DNA from: Eudorina sp. 2006-703-Eu-15 | Lineage: Eukaryota > Chlorophyta > Chlorophyceae > Chlamydomonadales > Volvocaceae | DNA: 64,000 nucleotides | Assembly (NCBI GenBank): GCA_003117195.1 | Contig: BDSI01000025.1 | Coordinates: 62,001-126,000, forward strand | Direction of reading: 5' to 3' | Part shown: positions 11,894 to 23,635 of the stretch, in pieces | How positions within the stretch are numbered: the stretch's first letter is position 1 | Layout: every line of letters starts with the position of its first letter | Notes under the pieces: generated by a model | What the model saw: the letters and a program-made list of their open reading frames with translations, nothing else | Databases searched by the model: none | What the model was told of the DNA's origin: nothing | Translations under genes and position numbers: made by a program

Positions 11894-14259
11894 ATGGACA
11901 GCGTACCAGCACCGCCGACCAGCTGGTCCGACCTCGGGACCGATCTGCAGCAGCGCGTTGCCGAGCACCTGCCGGCCAACGAGGTGGCCTGCAACCTGAG
12001 GCTGGCCAACAAGGCCGCCGCGGAGGTCTTTCGCGACGCGACCCGGGTCCGGCTGTCCGAGCCGGTGCCGCCGCACGCCTTCATCTGGCGCTGGGGCAGC
12101 CCGGCCGCGTATCACGACCTGACGCACAAAGCCCGGCGGGAGCTGATGGCCCTGACTGCGGCCAGCGGCGACCTGGGGAACCTCCAGCTGGCCGTCGCCG
12201 CCGCGGGCTGCCGTCCGCTTCACGCATGGTTTGAAGGAGCAGCGGCTCGCCAGTGGATGCCAGTGCATATGCGCGGAAGCGATGCAGTGGAGACAGCAGC
12301 CAGCGAGGGCCACATCGCGCTGGTGCGTTGGTTTGTCATCAGCCGCTGGCCCAATGAGGCCGTGTATAACGCCGCATGGCGCGGTGCGGCTCGCGCGGGA
12401 CGTCAGGACGTGTGCGAGGCACTGCGGGCGGATGGCTATACAAGTCCTTGGGCGGTTCGGGCCGCTGTGTGCGTCGCCGCCGAGCACGGGCACGTGGACC
12501 TGTTGCTTTGGCTGCTGCCGCACGCGCGAGTGGACGACGACAAGTTCCTGGACAATCTGCTGCAGCGCGCGGCGCGCGGATGTGACCTGGCGGGGTTGAA
12601 GCGGGTGTACGACACAGTTTCAGCTGCACGGCAGGCTGGCTGGTGGCCGCGGCCGGACGAACGCGACGGCCCCCTCCTCGCCGCCTTGGCCAGCCCCACC
12701 CCGGACTGGCGCGCCAAGGTTGTCTGACTGCGGGCGCTCGGCTGCGCTCTGAACGACGAGACCAGCACTTATTTCGATCTTTCACCAAAGCTGCCGCCCA
12801 GCGACCGCATTGAGTGCGCCCGACTGTACGTGCAGCTGCAGCCGCAGGGCGTGCGTGATGATGCTGTTTTGCAAATTCTCCTCGCGGCGTTTAAGCTCGC
12901 CGCACCCGAGCTGCTGGACTTTAGCCTGGAGCAGTGGCCACAAGTCTCTCGTGAGATCTTGAACGATCTGGAGCTAAACTGGCTGGATACCCCAGCCCAT
13001 GCGGTGGTGGTCGCGCGGCTTGCGGCTCGAGGGTTTCCCATCTGGTGGACGGTTGCCGACGCGGCGGCGGCGACGGGTAACTTGCGGCTGCTGCAGTGGA
13101 TGGCCGCCGGCGGGGCGGAGGCGGCAGCGGGCCCGGAGGCGGCTGCAGCGGCTGCATGGGCTGAGGCGGAGGGGCTGGCCGGGGCCAGTCCGGAGGTCAG
13201 GGCGGAGGCTGCAGCTGCACTGCGGGAAGCGCTGGAGAATAGGTATCTGGCTGTTAATGCGGCCCGCGCCGGCAACCTGGAGGTGATGCAGTGGCTTCGG
13301 GCGCGCGGCTGCGTGTGGTACGACGGCACCTTCTCCGCGGCGGTTCATTCGGGCAACGTTGCGCTCCTGGGGTGGATGGTGGAGCAAGGCTGCCCGCTGC
13401 CGGTGAGTTGTTACCCACAGTAAGTGGGTCTACCTATACTGTGCGGTGGGTAATGGGCTGACGGTCAATGGCTGGCGGTCAATGAGTTGGCGGTCAATGC
13501 ATCGCGAAATAGAGCGTCTGTGAAAGGGGCGCTTTGGGTGACAGCAGCAGCGTTGCCTCGCTGCTCTGTTGGGGTCCCCCCCCCGGCGGGCGGGGTCGAA
13601 TGTCTTTCTGGTATTCACCGCCGAGAACAGATTCCTTCGTGTGATGGTCCGAGGCGTGCAACGGTTACAAAAGTCCGCGGCGATGCACTCGGCACTCGTT
13701 GCCATGCCAATCCATGTGCTTTTGCGACAGCAGCACCACGTGCTTGAACATCCGAGTGCGAAGGTCGGAGGGAGCGCATATGCCGTAAAGGATGTCCGTA
13801 TTGCATGTTGGATCCGAGATGGATTCGATAAATTGTTGTTTGATCCTCAACTTGCACATATTGCAATTTGTCTTCGTCCCCCTTTTCCTCCTGCTGGGCT
13901 GACAGACGGACAGCACTTGCTACTTAGACGCCATCGCCAACGAGGACATGGCGGTGCTGCGGTGCCTGAGGCGGCTGGGGGTGCCCTGGGGCGGCAGGGA
14001 GCGGAAGCTCTTCGGCATTGCTGTAAAGCGCCGCTACCAGGTGGAGCTGCTGGCCTGGCTGCTGGAGGAGGGCTGCGAGGTGGACTGGGAGGAGACCAGG
14101 AGGTTTGTGGCGGGTCGTGAGGACGCCGCGGCGGAGGCGGTTCGGGCCCTCATCCAGCGATCAGCGCCCGCGCAGATGGGCCGTACAGCCCGTGAGTTGT
14201 ACGGCAGGCTGCGTGCGGCGGTAGCTCAGCTCGCGTGCTGGATAGGAGGCCGCTGGTAG
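11894..14259 (+). pseudogene. G1: F-box/ankyrin-type gene with one in-frame stop
   Basis: From ATG 11894 the frame is open to 13,402 except for a single TGA at 12,725-12,727. The N-terminus (SWSDLGTDLQQRVAEHLPAN) has the spacing of an F-box, an SCF adaptor-binding motif. It is followed by degenerate ankyrin-like repeats such as GDLGNLQLAVAAAGCRPLHAW, GHIALVRWFV, GHVDLLLWLLPHA and GNLEVMQWLRARGCVWYDGT. A GTGAGT donor ends exon 1 at 13,402. A second ankyrin-like exon (13,928-14,259: LRCLRRLGVPWGG, VELLAWLLEEGCEVDW) follows a CTTAG acceptor, but its phase is off by two bases. Likely role, if functional: substrate recognition by a ubiquitin ligase. Stop plus phase clash suggest a recent pseudogene; sequencing error or readthrough are alternatives. 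Confidence 0.6.
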
Positions 14260-17200
14260 ATGGCGTCCTTGTGATGGCACGCACAGTCACACACCCAGCC
14301 ACGGCTATGTAGTGAGGTCGTCTCCGCGCCCCGCCGAGCGACGCACGGGAGAGGCGGGTAGGCTGTTACCATTGAACCGCAGCAGAGGTGCAGGGCCAGG
14401 CCGGTTGCCGTGATGGATGGATTGGGATGGGCATGATTTGTGACGGGCGGGTGTCTAGGCACGTGGGTGTTTCATGCATGCGGGGGGTGGGGGTGGGGGG
14501 GGGCCGTGGCTGCCGCATCTATCTCAACACGGGTTGTGGGTGCCCTGATGATTCCGTCCTTTCGGACCAGGGTGCCCTCGGACCGCTGCCTGCTGACCAT
14601 CAGTTGGCAATAAGCGTGAGGATGCGCGCGCGCCTCTCTGCGAACGGCCGTTAAGCCAGGACTCTCCGTACTACTTTGTGTGCGCAGCTGCACCTGACGA
14701 CCCCCGCGGGAATCGGTGGGTGTACTGTGGAGGCTGTCGGTGGTGTCGATCCGAGGTCAAGGCAGCCACGGTGCGGATCAGCGGCAGAGCATCCTGCACG
14801 CCCCTGGATGGGGTAGGATATGATGCATGGTGCGTCGCAGGGGTCACTATTACATGTCTGGGTGCATGCGTGGCCCTCTTGCGCACGAAGACCGATATAT
14901 ATGTACAGCACTGTATTTCGTTGTGCCGCTTGCGGCCAGCAAATGGGTGGATGTATGGGTTTGCGGCCACCTCTCGCCGACTGCGTGAAGTTGGCCATAC
15001 GAACAAGATGTTAATTGTTGCTTTGCGTTGCTTGCTTGGCGCGCCAGGCAGGCAGGCAGCAGACTGCTGGGGCTGCTGTGGAGAGGACCCCAGGGGCCGT
15101 AATGGGCAGTCGATGCATCTGAGCGGGGTCATTCGGATGGCAGTAGACGAGAGTCATCAGCAGTCGAGCCAACGTGTCACAAAACGTCCGCCCGTGACTG
15201 CCGTACGTATGTACAATGTGGGGTCCGCTAGCCACCTACCCGCTAATCATCCGTACATCCATCCGTACATCCGTACATCATCATCGATCAATCCGGCCCA
15301 CCGGTCCGGCAACGCACAGATCGAAATGCACGACGTCCGCATCAAAGTCGAGGTCGCGCAACTCGGGATGGCAATCAGGGACGTCAAAGTATAACCTCCT
15401 GGTGACGCGTGCACTGTCGTACGACAAGCTCGTACGGCGCCCACCAGATGCTCTAAAACATGTATTTATGAACGCGAAAGTTATGGGGGGGCTCCAATCA
15501 TAGCACCGTCGTTCGGCTTCATTCGTACCTAGCTAGCTAGCTAGGTCCCTGACCGCAGCACACCTTTATCCGTACCGATTCCGTACGTCCGTACCAACCG
15601 CGTCGTTAGTTGCCGCATGGATGACAACGAACGCCTCACCGTCCAGCCGTGCGACGGGATAATCTGCCAACTACGACACAGAACAGCCGTACATGGCCGT
15701 ACAACATTATTGCATCGCTCAACGAATGCCAGTACGAGCATGTACGTCTGGGTCATATATTGTGTCGCAAAGAGGTAGAACGGGTTCAATCGACAACGGG
15801 TGATGCGGTGGAAAGCCTCACTCAACCTACCCCCTCCCCCCCTATGGTGTGGCGACGAACGTCACAACGGTATGTACGTATGGGATCTGTCTTAACCAAC
15901 GGAATGAAAACAGTTGCGGGCGTGCCGTCCGCTGCTGCTGCGGGCCATACCGCACGGACGGCGGATGGACCGATCCGTCCCGCGGGCATACAAAGCCGTT
16001 CATTCGTACAACCATCAAGTTTATCGCGCGCGCGCCGGACGGTTACATTGGTGACCCGTACAAATCATCATGGTTTCTTCCGCCGGAGAAACCGCGTCGT
16101 CCGCTCGGCGCGAGTGGAGGACTGGGGGTACAGTATTAGTATGTGCACCGTGTCGTCGTACCGCGTCGTACCGCGCGCCCGTCCGTGGGCGGGGGAGCTG
16201 CTCCCTGAGTGGCGGGCCGGAACGCCACATTTGCCTCTCGGGGAACAGTAGGTGTGAATGTGGATCGATATGCGCGTATGCACATGCACATGGATGCGGA
16301 CGTGAGTGTGCCGCTACGCTGCAGCGAGAGGCCACTGGACCGGGAGATGGGGTTTGATGGTCCCCGAACTTGCGACTGGTCCCGAACGCCTGACAGGTCC
16401 CGAACGCCTGACAGGTCCGGAACTCCACATACTCCACATCCTAATATTGATACCTGCATGACGGGGGTAGGTCCGCCGCAACAGCCATTCATCCATGCAA
16501 TTAACCTTTCACCATTCACCACGGACACCATTTGAACCAATGCCCTTTTTCTTGCTTGATGAAGGCACGCGATGATTTACACCAGGCCTACGCACACCTC
16601 CCCCGCGCGCGTGGTGTGACGGCCGGAAATGATGTTCCCAACATTGGGTACGACCGCCCGACCGGCACCGTTGCGATGTATCCCTACCTCGACACACAGT
16701 CTCAGTAGTGTACGGCACCTTCACGGCGTCTGTGCCGTACTTGCACGGCAAGGTACTGCAGCTGTGATAGCTTGCTGGCAAGCGTGTAAGGCCCATCACG
16801 ATCCCCGACAGCAAGTACAGCAGCATTACCAGTAGCAGCACACCACCAAAACCAAAGTGCACGTTCGGGAGGATAGGGGCAATGGGCTATGGGCCATCAG
16901 GTCTTGAAAGAAACGTTTCTGTCAGAGAAACCACCGAAAAGAGGAAGCTCTGCTAGAGAACATATATACACAGCTTCCGCTCCCGCGGCGGCGGTGCGCC
17001 CACGTCGCCTCCCTCCCCCTCCCCTCCGCCGCTTGCCCTCAACGAACGGCCACACAACTACGGTCCCCGTTCAACAGCCCCTACTCCTCTCTCTCCCGCA
17101 GGTGGAACGACCACAAACCCTCCTCCCCCCCGCCCCCTGATGGTTGTGACAACGGACGGGACGACAGGACGACTGCGGATTCGGACGCACCCTCCTCCTC

Positions 17201-17303
17201 CTTATCAGGAAAACGCCGATCTCAGCTAGCGCCGCTTCTTCCGCCCCCTCTTCCTTTGGGAGGGCTGCTGAGGATGACCAGCGGCCTGCTGCGACCCAGC
17301 GGC
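14260..17303. other. Non-coding stretch between G1 and pseudogene E
   Basis: No conserved frame. It holds GTAC-rich words, a CATCCGTACATC cluster near 15,250-15,290, CTAGCTAGCTAG near 15,532 and an 18-bp tandem array near 16,360. A short minus-strand hydrophobic frame (GGVLLLVMLLYLLSGIV, about 16,790-16,860) is not backed by homology or splice sites. Confidence 0.4.
16359..16430. repeat. 18-bp tandem array, about 3.5 copies
   Basis: Units begin GGTCCCGAACGCCTGACA; two are identical and the outer ones are diverged. Confidence 0.8.
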
Positions 17304-20265
17304 CTACGACCGCGCCGCCGCCTCCGCCGCGGCGCTGCGCCTGCCCGCCTCGCCAGGCTCGTCCGCCTGGCCCCCCGCCCCCTGCAGCGCCTCCAGCGCC
17401 TGCTGCTGCTGCGGCGGCGGCTGCGCCGCCCCGTCCTTCAGGAAGGCGGTCCTCCAGTCCAGGTCCCGGACCGCCACCAGCGCAACCGAGGTCAGCACCA
17501 CGGCCAGGAGGGCCGCTGCGGCCGCCCCTGCCCACGCGGCCCAGTCCCGCAGATGGTGGCGGCGCACCCCGCCTTCCCTGGAGTCAGATGATGCGGGGCT
17601 GTGGAAGAGCAGCGTGAGCACCACCAGCACCGTCGTCCAGCAGGGTCGGTTGCCCCTGAAGTGGACCTGGCGTGGGCGAGTGGGCGGTTGGGTGATCGGT
17701 TGGCGCCAAGTGGCGGCGCACAGCCCTGGATGGGAGGGTGGTCAGAGCACCCCCAGCACCGCCGGGAGAGCGGAAGGAGGAAGGGAGGAGACGAGTCAGG
17801 CGCCAACAGCGCCTGTTTGCAGTGGGCTTGCAGTGGCTGTTTGCCCGACGTCCGTGACGCTTACAATGCACTGCCGCCATGCAGGCAAGCGCACACCGTC
17901 ACTGCTGCTGCTACCGCTGCAGCCGGCCCCGCCACTACCGCTCACCTACGCCATGATGGGATGAAACGCGCGCGGAAGTGCGGCGTCGAAGAGGACGTCA
18001 TCCCGCGCTGTCGTTGTCGGCCAGGTCGCGGTGCCGCCGTCGGTGCCGACGTCAGTGCCGCCGTCGAGGCCGAGGAAGGACAGCGGGTCCACCACCCGGC
18101 CATCGCCATCGCCATCGCAATCGCCCCCATTGGGGTCCTCTTCCCCGGCCCCATCGTGGTCGTGGTGACGTGCGCCGTGAGGGTGGAGGTGGGGGGCCTG
18201 CGTGGGTGGCGGCAGGGAGGGGTTGGGGTGTGAGTTTGTATGGTGAGTGCGGAGCGCATCACCCTCCGCGGAGGTACTCCTGTGGCGGCAGTGGTGTAAT
18301 GGCTCACGCCAGATGAAGGTAGGGAAAGACAAAGAAGGCGGACAGCAGAGGGGCCAAAGGCGTTGCAATATGGGGGCGATGAAGCGGGTTTGGTGGCGAG
18401 GGGGGAGGACAAGGCCTGGCATAATGTCATGTACGGCATGGTACGACATCGCCTGGCGCGTGTGCCTCCGCCTTCTCGGTGCCCAGGAAGGAGGGCTGCC
18501 AGACCTGCCGTACAACGCCTGACTTGACGTGTCACAGCCAGACGACCACTGATACGGCACTCCATGCGATTAGACATTTGAATCATGGCTGGCAAGCTTG
18601 GCAGGGTGTCTCCCGCCAAGCCAACAAACCCAAAGCCGTGTCGTACCTGGAACATTGAGGTGACGTACAGTCCGGACGAGTTGTACATCGTCGAACGGCC
18701 TTGGTCTCCGGCGGCGGTGCTGCCACGACGGCCGGTGCGCGCGAGCCCATCCCGCCGTCCTCCGCGCAGCCGCGACCTCCATCAGCCACCCTGGAGCCCC
18801 CGTACATGGGTACGGCCGCCGTGACCCGTGGGACTGCTGCGGCCGTCAGGAGCGTCCTCGCGAATACTGACGGCCACCCGACCCCGACCCGACTGCGGCC
18901 CTCCAGCCCCCACGCGGTCCAGTGGTCCGTCAGTGCATCCCACAGCCTTCACCCCCTGCCGCAATCGGCCGTGCCTCGGGTGCGGCAGGCGATTTGGGTG
19001 CGTGCCGGAACGGGGCTCTGACGCTGCGGTAGCTGCTGCTGATGATGATTTAGAGCTTGGTGATGGAGGGGGGCCGACTGCGGTTGTTGGCCTCCAACCG
19101 GGTGCTCACGGGCTGCAGAGGTGGGAGGCGCGGTGGTGGCGGGAAGGGTCCCCGGCCGTGGTGCGTCATCATCCTGGTGGTGGTGGTGGTGGTGGTGCTG
19201 TGCGGGGCGGGTGGTGGTCTCGGGGCCGCCGCCTGGGCATCGGTCCCGTGGCGCAAGGGAGTGAGGACGGCGGCTGCACCTGCTGCCGCCCCGATCGGCG
19301 GCGGTGCGGCCCGGGCCCCGGCGGCGGCTGCAGCGGCGGCGGTCCGGCCTCGCTGGTCATGGGGTTGGATGCCGCTGCTGCTGCTGCGAAGGGTAAAGAG
19401 GGATGCGGGGGCGACGGGGGGACAGGTATGGGGCACTTGTGTCCGGCGCCTCTCTCCGACAGCGGCTTACCGTCACAACCGGGTGCGTGGGGCCACCAAC
19501 GGAAGCTTCATTCAAGCACACATGGGTGGATTTATCGCTCAACACATGGGTGCGCAGTCCGTGGTAGGTTTGGGCTGATGAGAGGGGGGCACGACGCGAC
19601 GCCGGGAGGTCCAAGGGAGGTTCCACAGTGGGCCCGCGGGTGATCCGCGGGCGGACCAGCAGCGCGCAGGAGCCGGCAGCAAGGAGCTAACAAAAACATT
19701 CAGCTGAAGCAATTGCTGTTATATGTTTCTGCACTGACTTCTGGCTTGACGGGTGATCTGAAGTGAGTGGGCGCATTTCGCTGATGAATGGTGCGCCTCA
19801 CCCTGTGGTTGTCAATGTGGCAATCACTCAGAAAGGCAAAACAGCTCCTTCGCGAAGAGTCCGCAGTCCGGCGCATTGTCGGAAGCTACCAACTGAACTG
19901 CGGACAGCTCCGTTTCTTCTTACTTCTCAAGTTAGAACATGCAAGAAAATGAAATCAAAGCAAAGTAGCCATTTGCTATCTATCCATATCGCCAAGCAAA
20001 TTTGAAAGTATATTTCGGGACAACAAGTTGACTAAATGTCCCAAATAGCCTTGTTACGCCATATTAAGGACTTACGATTGACAACATGTGGGTGTGGTAT
20101 GGGTTGACGTTTCCCTGCAAGGCTGCTCGTTATTGTACGGCGCATGAGTAACACACAGCCTACAGCCATCTCGCTTTCATGTGATCCTAGCCGAATTTCC
20201 TGCATAATTCGTCGCAACTTCCCATTGAGCCCGTTGTCCCCCAGCAGGCGCTTCTGAGGCAGGGT
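17304..20265 (-). pseudogene. E: truncated, decayed Family 1 copy
   Basis: Recognisable pieces, 5' to 3' on the minus strand. First, 20,265 downward: KRLLGDNGLNGKLRR, with an intact CTCAG acceptor but no GTGAGT donor. Second, 18,647-19,383: gene A exon 4 homologue with the same acceptor and a GTACGA donor but a TAA at 19,050. Third, 17,946-18,197: exon 7 homologue (HPHGARHHDHDGAGEEDPNG) ending in TAG just before a donor. Last, 17,304-17,666: the terminal exon (VHFRGNRPCW, then SVALVAVRDLDWRTAFLKDG). Exons 1-2, 5-6 and 8-9 are missing. It is related most closely to gene A, not B or C. Confidence 0.65.
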
Positions 20266-20309
20266 AGGTCAGCGGCAGAAAAGGTGCGATGTCCCGGGAG
20301 GTGGGCGCA

Positions 20310-21010
20310 ACGGAAGCACCGCGCGCCTCCGCGCGTTGGCTGGCTGACTGAGGTCCCACGCAGGTAGAACACGTCCAAGCCACAGAATCTCGAGTGCTCC
20401 AAACGAATATGGTGCTCACAACGCATCTTGGGCACCCATCCAGCCATGCATGTGGCCGAGTCGGTCATTGCCTGCACGACAGGGATATCGCCGTACGCCA
20501 CTTCGTTCGTACGTATACACTCCATCCGAACATACGTTCTGGGTCCACGACATGCAAATACAACGGACGTCGTAGTTTGGTGCAAAGCTCCTGGAGACGC
20601 CCCGTGCGTTCGTTTGTGTGTGGCAGTTGATAGTTGCATGGGGCCCACCTTACCTCGTTCACGGTTCAGGTTATGTGGTAGCGGGCCCTGCAGCAGGTTC
20701 CAGCAGCAGCAGGGCGCGTCGCTCCCCTTCTGGGTGCGGATTGCTACGCTCGTTCGCATCCCGCGGATCGATCGCACATTCGGACCCGGACAGAGGGATG
20801 GATTGCAAGGCGCGTGTCCAGCACAGGAGGCGAGGGTGCGCGGGTACGGGCTCGCTCGGCCTGGGTCGATCCATGCGAGGAGGGAGGTGGGCCGCGAGGC
20901 ACGACCCACATAGGACACAGGCCGGCGGGGTTGCGGTCACGGTCAGCCTTTCCTGCACAGCAACGGTCGTCGTCGTCGTCGGCCCAAAATCAAACTAGGA
21001 ACCCGTGATG
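20310..21010. repeat. Duplicated 5'-flank block, copy 2
   Basis: Collinear with 8,991-9,800. Its left edge grades into sequence that matches gene A intron 2, so the block marks the recombination junction of the E unit. Confidence 0.68.
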
Positions 21011-21445
21011 ATCACTGGGCAGCCAATCGCTTCGGAATTTTTCGGGTTGGAGCGGACTGAGCGGGGGGCTGTCCCATGTCGTCCGAGCCGTCTGCCGAAG
21101 TCGGCGGCACCGCGCAAATAAACAAACGCAGTTGTGACGCCGCCGTATGGAATGTTTCTGCCGCCCGCTGCCTTGCTTGGGTCAGTCGGGTCAGTTGCTT
21201 CTTCGAATATATCTTCCTGCAACGGCCGGCAATTATCCCCATGTGCCTACCCGTCGAAGGGCTGTTGGAAAGGGTCGGGGGCACTGCCAAGAGCTGCGTC
21301 AGGCCGCACGCACAGGGCTGCATCTTCCCAACAAATCTTGCTTCTTGGCCGCGAGGTCCCGCAGCGCGCATGTTTTAGGCTTGCCTCGCTCGTATTGTCG
21401 ATTCAGCACAGCACAAACGCGGACAGCTAGGCTATCAGTTGGATA

Positions 21446-21800
21446 ATCATGACCCAGGGGCCATTCATGGACGCAAAGTCCGGGCTTCCGTCAGTACGGC
21501 ATGTAACGACATCAACCACCGCCGGATCGACCGCCGCAGCGCCTCCATACTAATATCGATGGGGCACCAATAAATCTCACTACAAACCGCTCATTTGGTG
21601 AATGCCCGTACCGTTGCGCTGCGATCCAGGAAACGAAATTGATGCGCAATTTCAAATTTCTTTCGCGGGCGCCCCAACGCACAAGTAGTGCGTCCCTCGC
21701 TGCCGTCAAGCAGTCATCATCTGTCGCCTGGCTCGGTTGGCTAGCCCACGCTGCGTAGAGGGCGGGTTCCTCGGCTTAAAATCCAGAGATAGAGAGAGCC
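21446..21800. repeat. Duplicated promoter-proximal block upstream of G2
   Basis: Second copy of 9,985-10,400, ending just before a TATA-like sequence and the small hydrophobic exon. Confidence 0.65.
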
Positions 21801-21807
21801 AGCAGCT

Positions 21808-21814
21808 TATATAT
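21808..21814 (+). promoter_or_regulatory. TATA-box-like TATATAT
   Basis: Lies about 57 nt upstream of the ATG at 21,871, at the end of a conserved duplicated block. The equivalent place in the first copy reads GCTTACCCC and has lost it. Confidence 0.35.
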
Positions 21815-21870
21815 TGCTTCATCTCCGTCGCGCCCGGACCGCGACTGGCGCCCTTCAGCTCCAAGCCGCC

Positions 21871-21996
21871 ATGCCGCGGATTGCAGTTTCCGGGCCCGAG
21901 CTGCTGCTTGTGGCGACGGTATGGGCCGGCCTTGTCGCCCTGTCGCTGATGAAGAATCTGCTGCGGGGAGCTGCACTGCGCTAGCTGATTCTGCGG
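21871..21996 (+). pseudogene. Second copy of the hydrophobic leader exon, with a stop
   Basis: ATG then MPRIAVSGPELLLVATVWAG, but TAG at 21,982 comes before the conserved GCGG/GTGAGT donor at 21,996. Counterpart of 10,425-10,524. Confidence 0.4.
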
Positions 21997-23635
21997 GTGA
22001 GTAGTTGATGGCTCGTCGCGCGCTCGCGCTTCATCAGAAGGCCACACCCTGGCGCACCACCATACTGTGTCCAGCCTAGCCTTCCCAGCAGGCTGGCTTT
22101 GAGATCCTCCAAGCACACGGGCGAACTAATCACCTGTAATCTGGGTTCCAGCACCGCGCGATCGACGGCACTAAAAGCCGCCCATATCATCATGTCTTCG
22201 CTTGCATGTTTAAATTCTCCCGCTTTGCTGGGTTCAACGCGCGACGCGGTCTCGTTCCTTGCCGCATCAAGTCTGGGCGCTCACCAAGGCTGGCTGCTGT
22301 CAGTGGGGGCTCCCACCTGCGGCAACTCGATCTGGGTCGGTCGCTTCCTTTGGATCGCATCGGAAACCCGCGCCCCCCCCGCAATCCCTTCATCGCGCCC
22401 TACAATTCCTTCCTCACAGTTCCCTCCTGGGTTGCGAGGCCCTGCCTGCAGTTGGCCCTGGCCGACACACACCCACGCATCGCCTGTCCCTCTAATCCAT
22501 CCCTTCCCCCGCTTTTCCACCCACCCATCACCCATCCACTGAAACTCACCCCAGCCGCCACAGGCTGATCCGGACGGGCGACCCCGGTGGGCGTTAGGCC
22601 CCGGGCCGCGGGCCTCGATCCAGGCGCGCAGGGCCGGCGAGGATGTCTCGAGTACTGTCCGTTTCAGGTCAGTGAAGAACGTGCGCGCGGGTGGGGCGGG
22701 GGCGGGGGCGGGGTTGCGGGCTCAACGAAGGACGACGCTAGCAGGGCTAAGTAAGCCTCCCGCGGTTTGCGTCTCGGCGTCCTCGATCGCATCCTTGCTG
22801 CGGCACTCCGCCGCGCATCCGACTTAACCAACCGCTTGCTGCTCCCCGTGTGCCCCGTGCGTGTTGCCGCCAACCAACCCGTGCGCCATCCCGCGCACCT
22901 CCGTACGCCCCGTCGCCCGCTCCTGCTGGACCTCCACGTGTTTCGACCAGCTGGTCCGACCTGTTGCCTGAGCTTCAGCAGCGAGTGGCTGCCCACCTGC
23001 CGGGCAACGAGGTGGCCTGCAACCTGAGGCTGGTGAACAGGGCCGCCGCGAAGCTCTTCCGCGGCACGGCCCGGGTCCGGCTGTCCGAGCCGGTGCCGCC
23101 CCACGCCTTCGCGCGGCGCTGGAGCGCCCCAGCCGCATGTCACGACCTGACGCTCAAAGCCCGGCGGCGCCTCATGGCTCTGACTGCAGGCAGCGGCGAC
23201 CTGGGTAACCTCCAGGTGGCCGTCGCCGCCGCGGGCTGCCGGCCGGATCATTCAGCCTTAAAGAGTGCAGCAGCTGGAGGCCACCTCTCCATACTCGAGT
23301 GGACGGATGCCGGAGTATCAGCACATATGCGGCGCAGTGGACGCCGCCGCCGCCAACGGACACATCGCCCTGGCGCGTTTGTTCCTCAGCCGCTGGCCGG
23401 ATGATCAGCAAGCAGTACGCATGGCGCGGTGCAGCCAGTGCGGGTCGTCGGGATGTGTGCGAGGCGCTGCGCGCGGATGGCTATACGAGTCCTGTGACGG
23501 TTCGGGCCGCTGTGTGCGCCGCCGCGGAGCACGGGGCACGTGGACCTGGTGCTGTGGCTGCTGCCGTACGCGCCAGTGGAAGACGGCGGGTTCCTGGACG
23601 CACTGCTGGAATATGCGGCAACCGGGATGCGATCT

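Noticed and set aside
12725..12727. Selenocysteine codon in G1
   Set aside because: No expected Sec context in an F-box/ankyrin protein; a Trp-to-stop change is simpler.
16790..16862. Hydrophobic minus-strand segment GGVLLLVMLLYLLSGIV
   Set aside because: Looks like a membrane segment, but I found no acceptor, donor or family match; too short to support.
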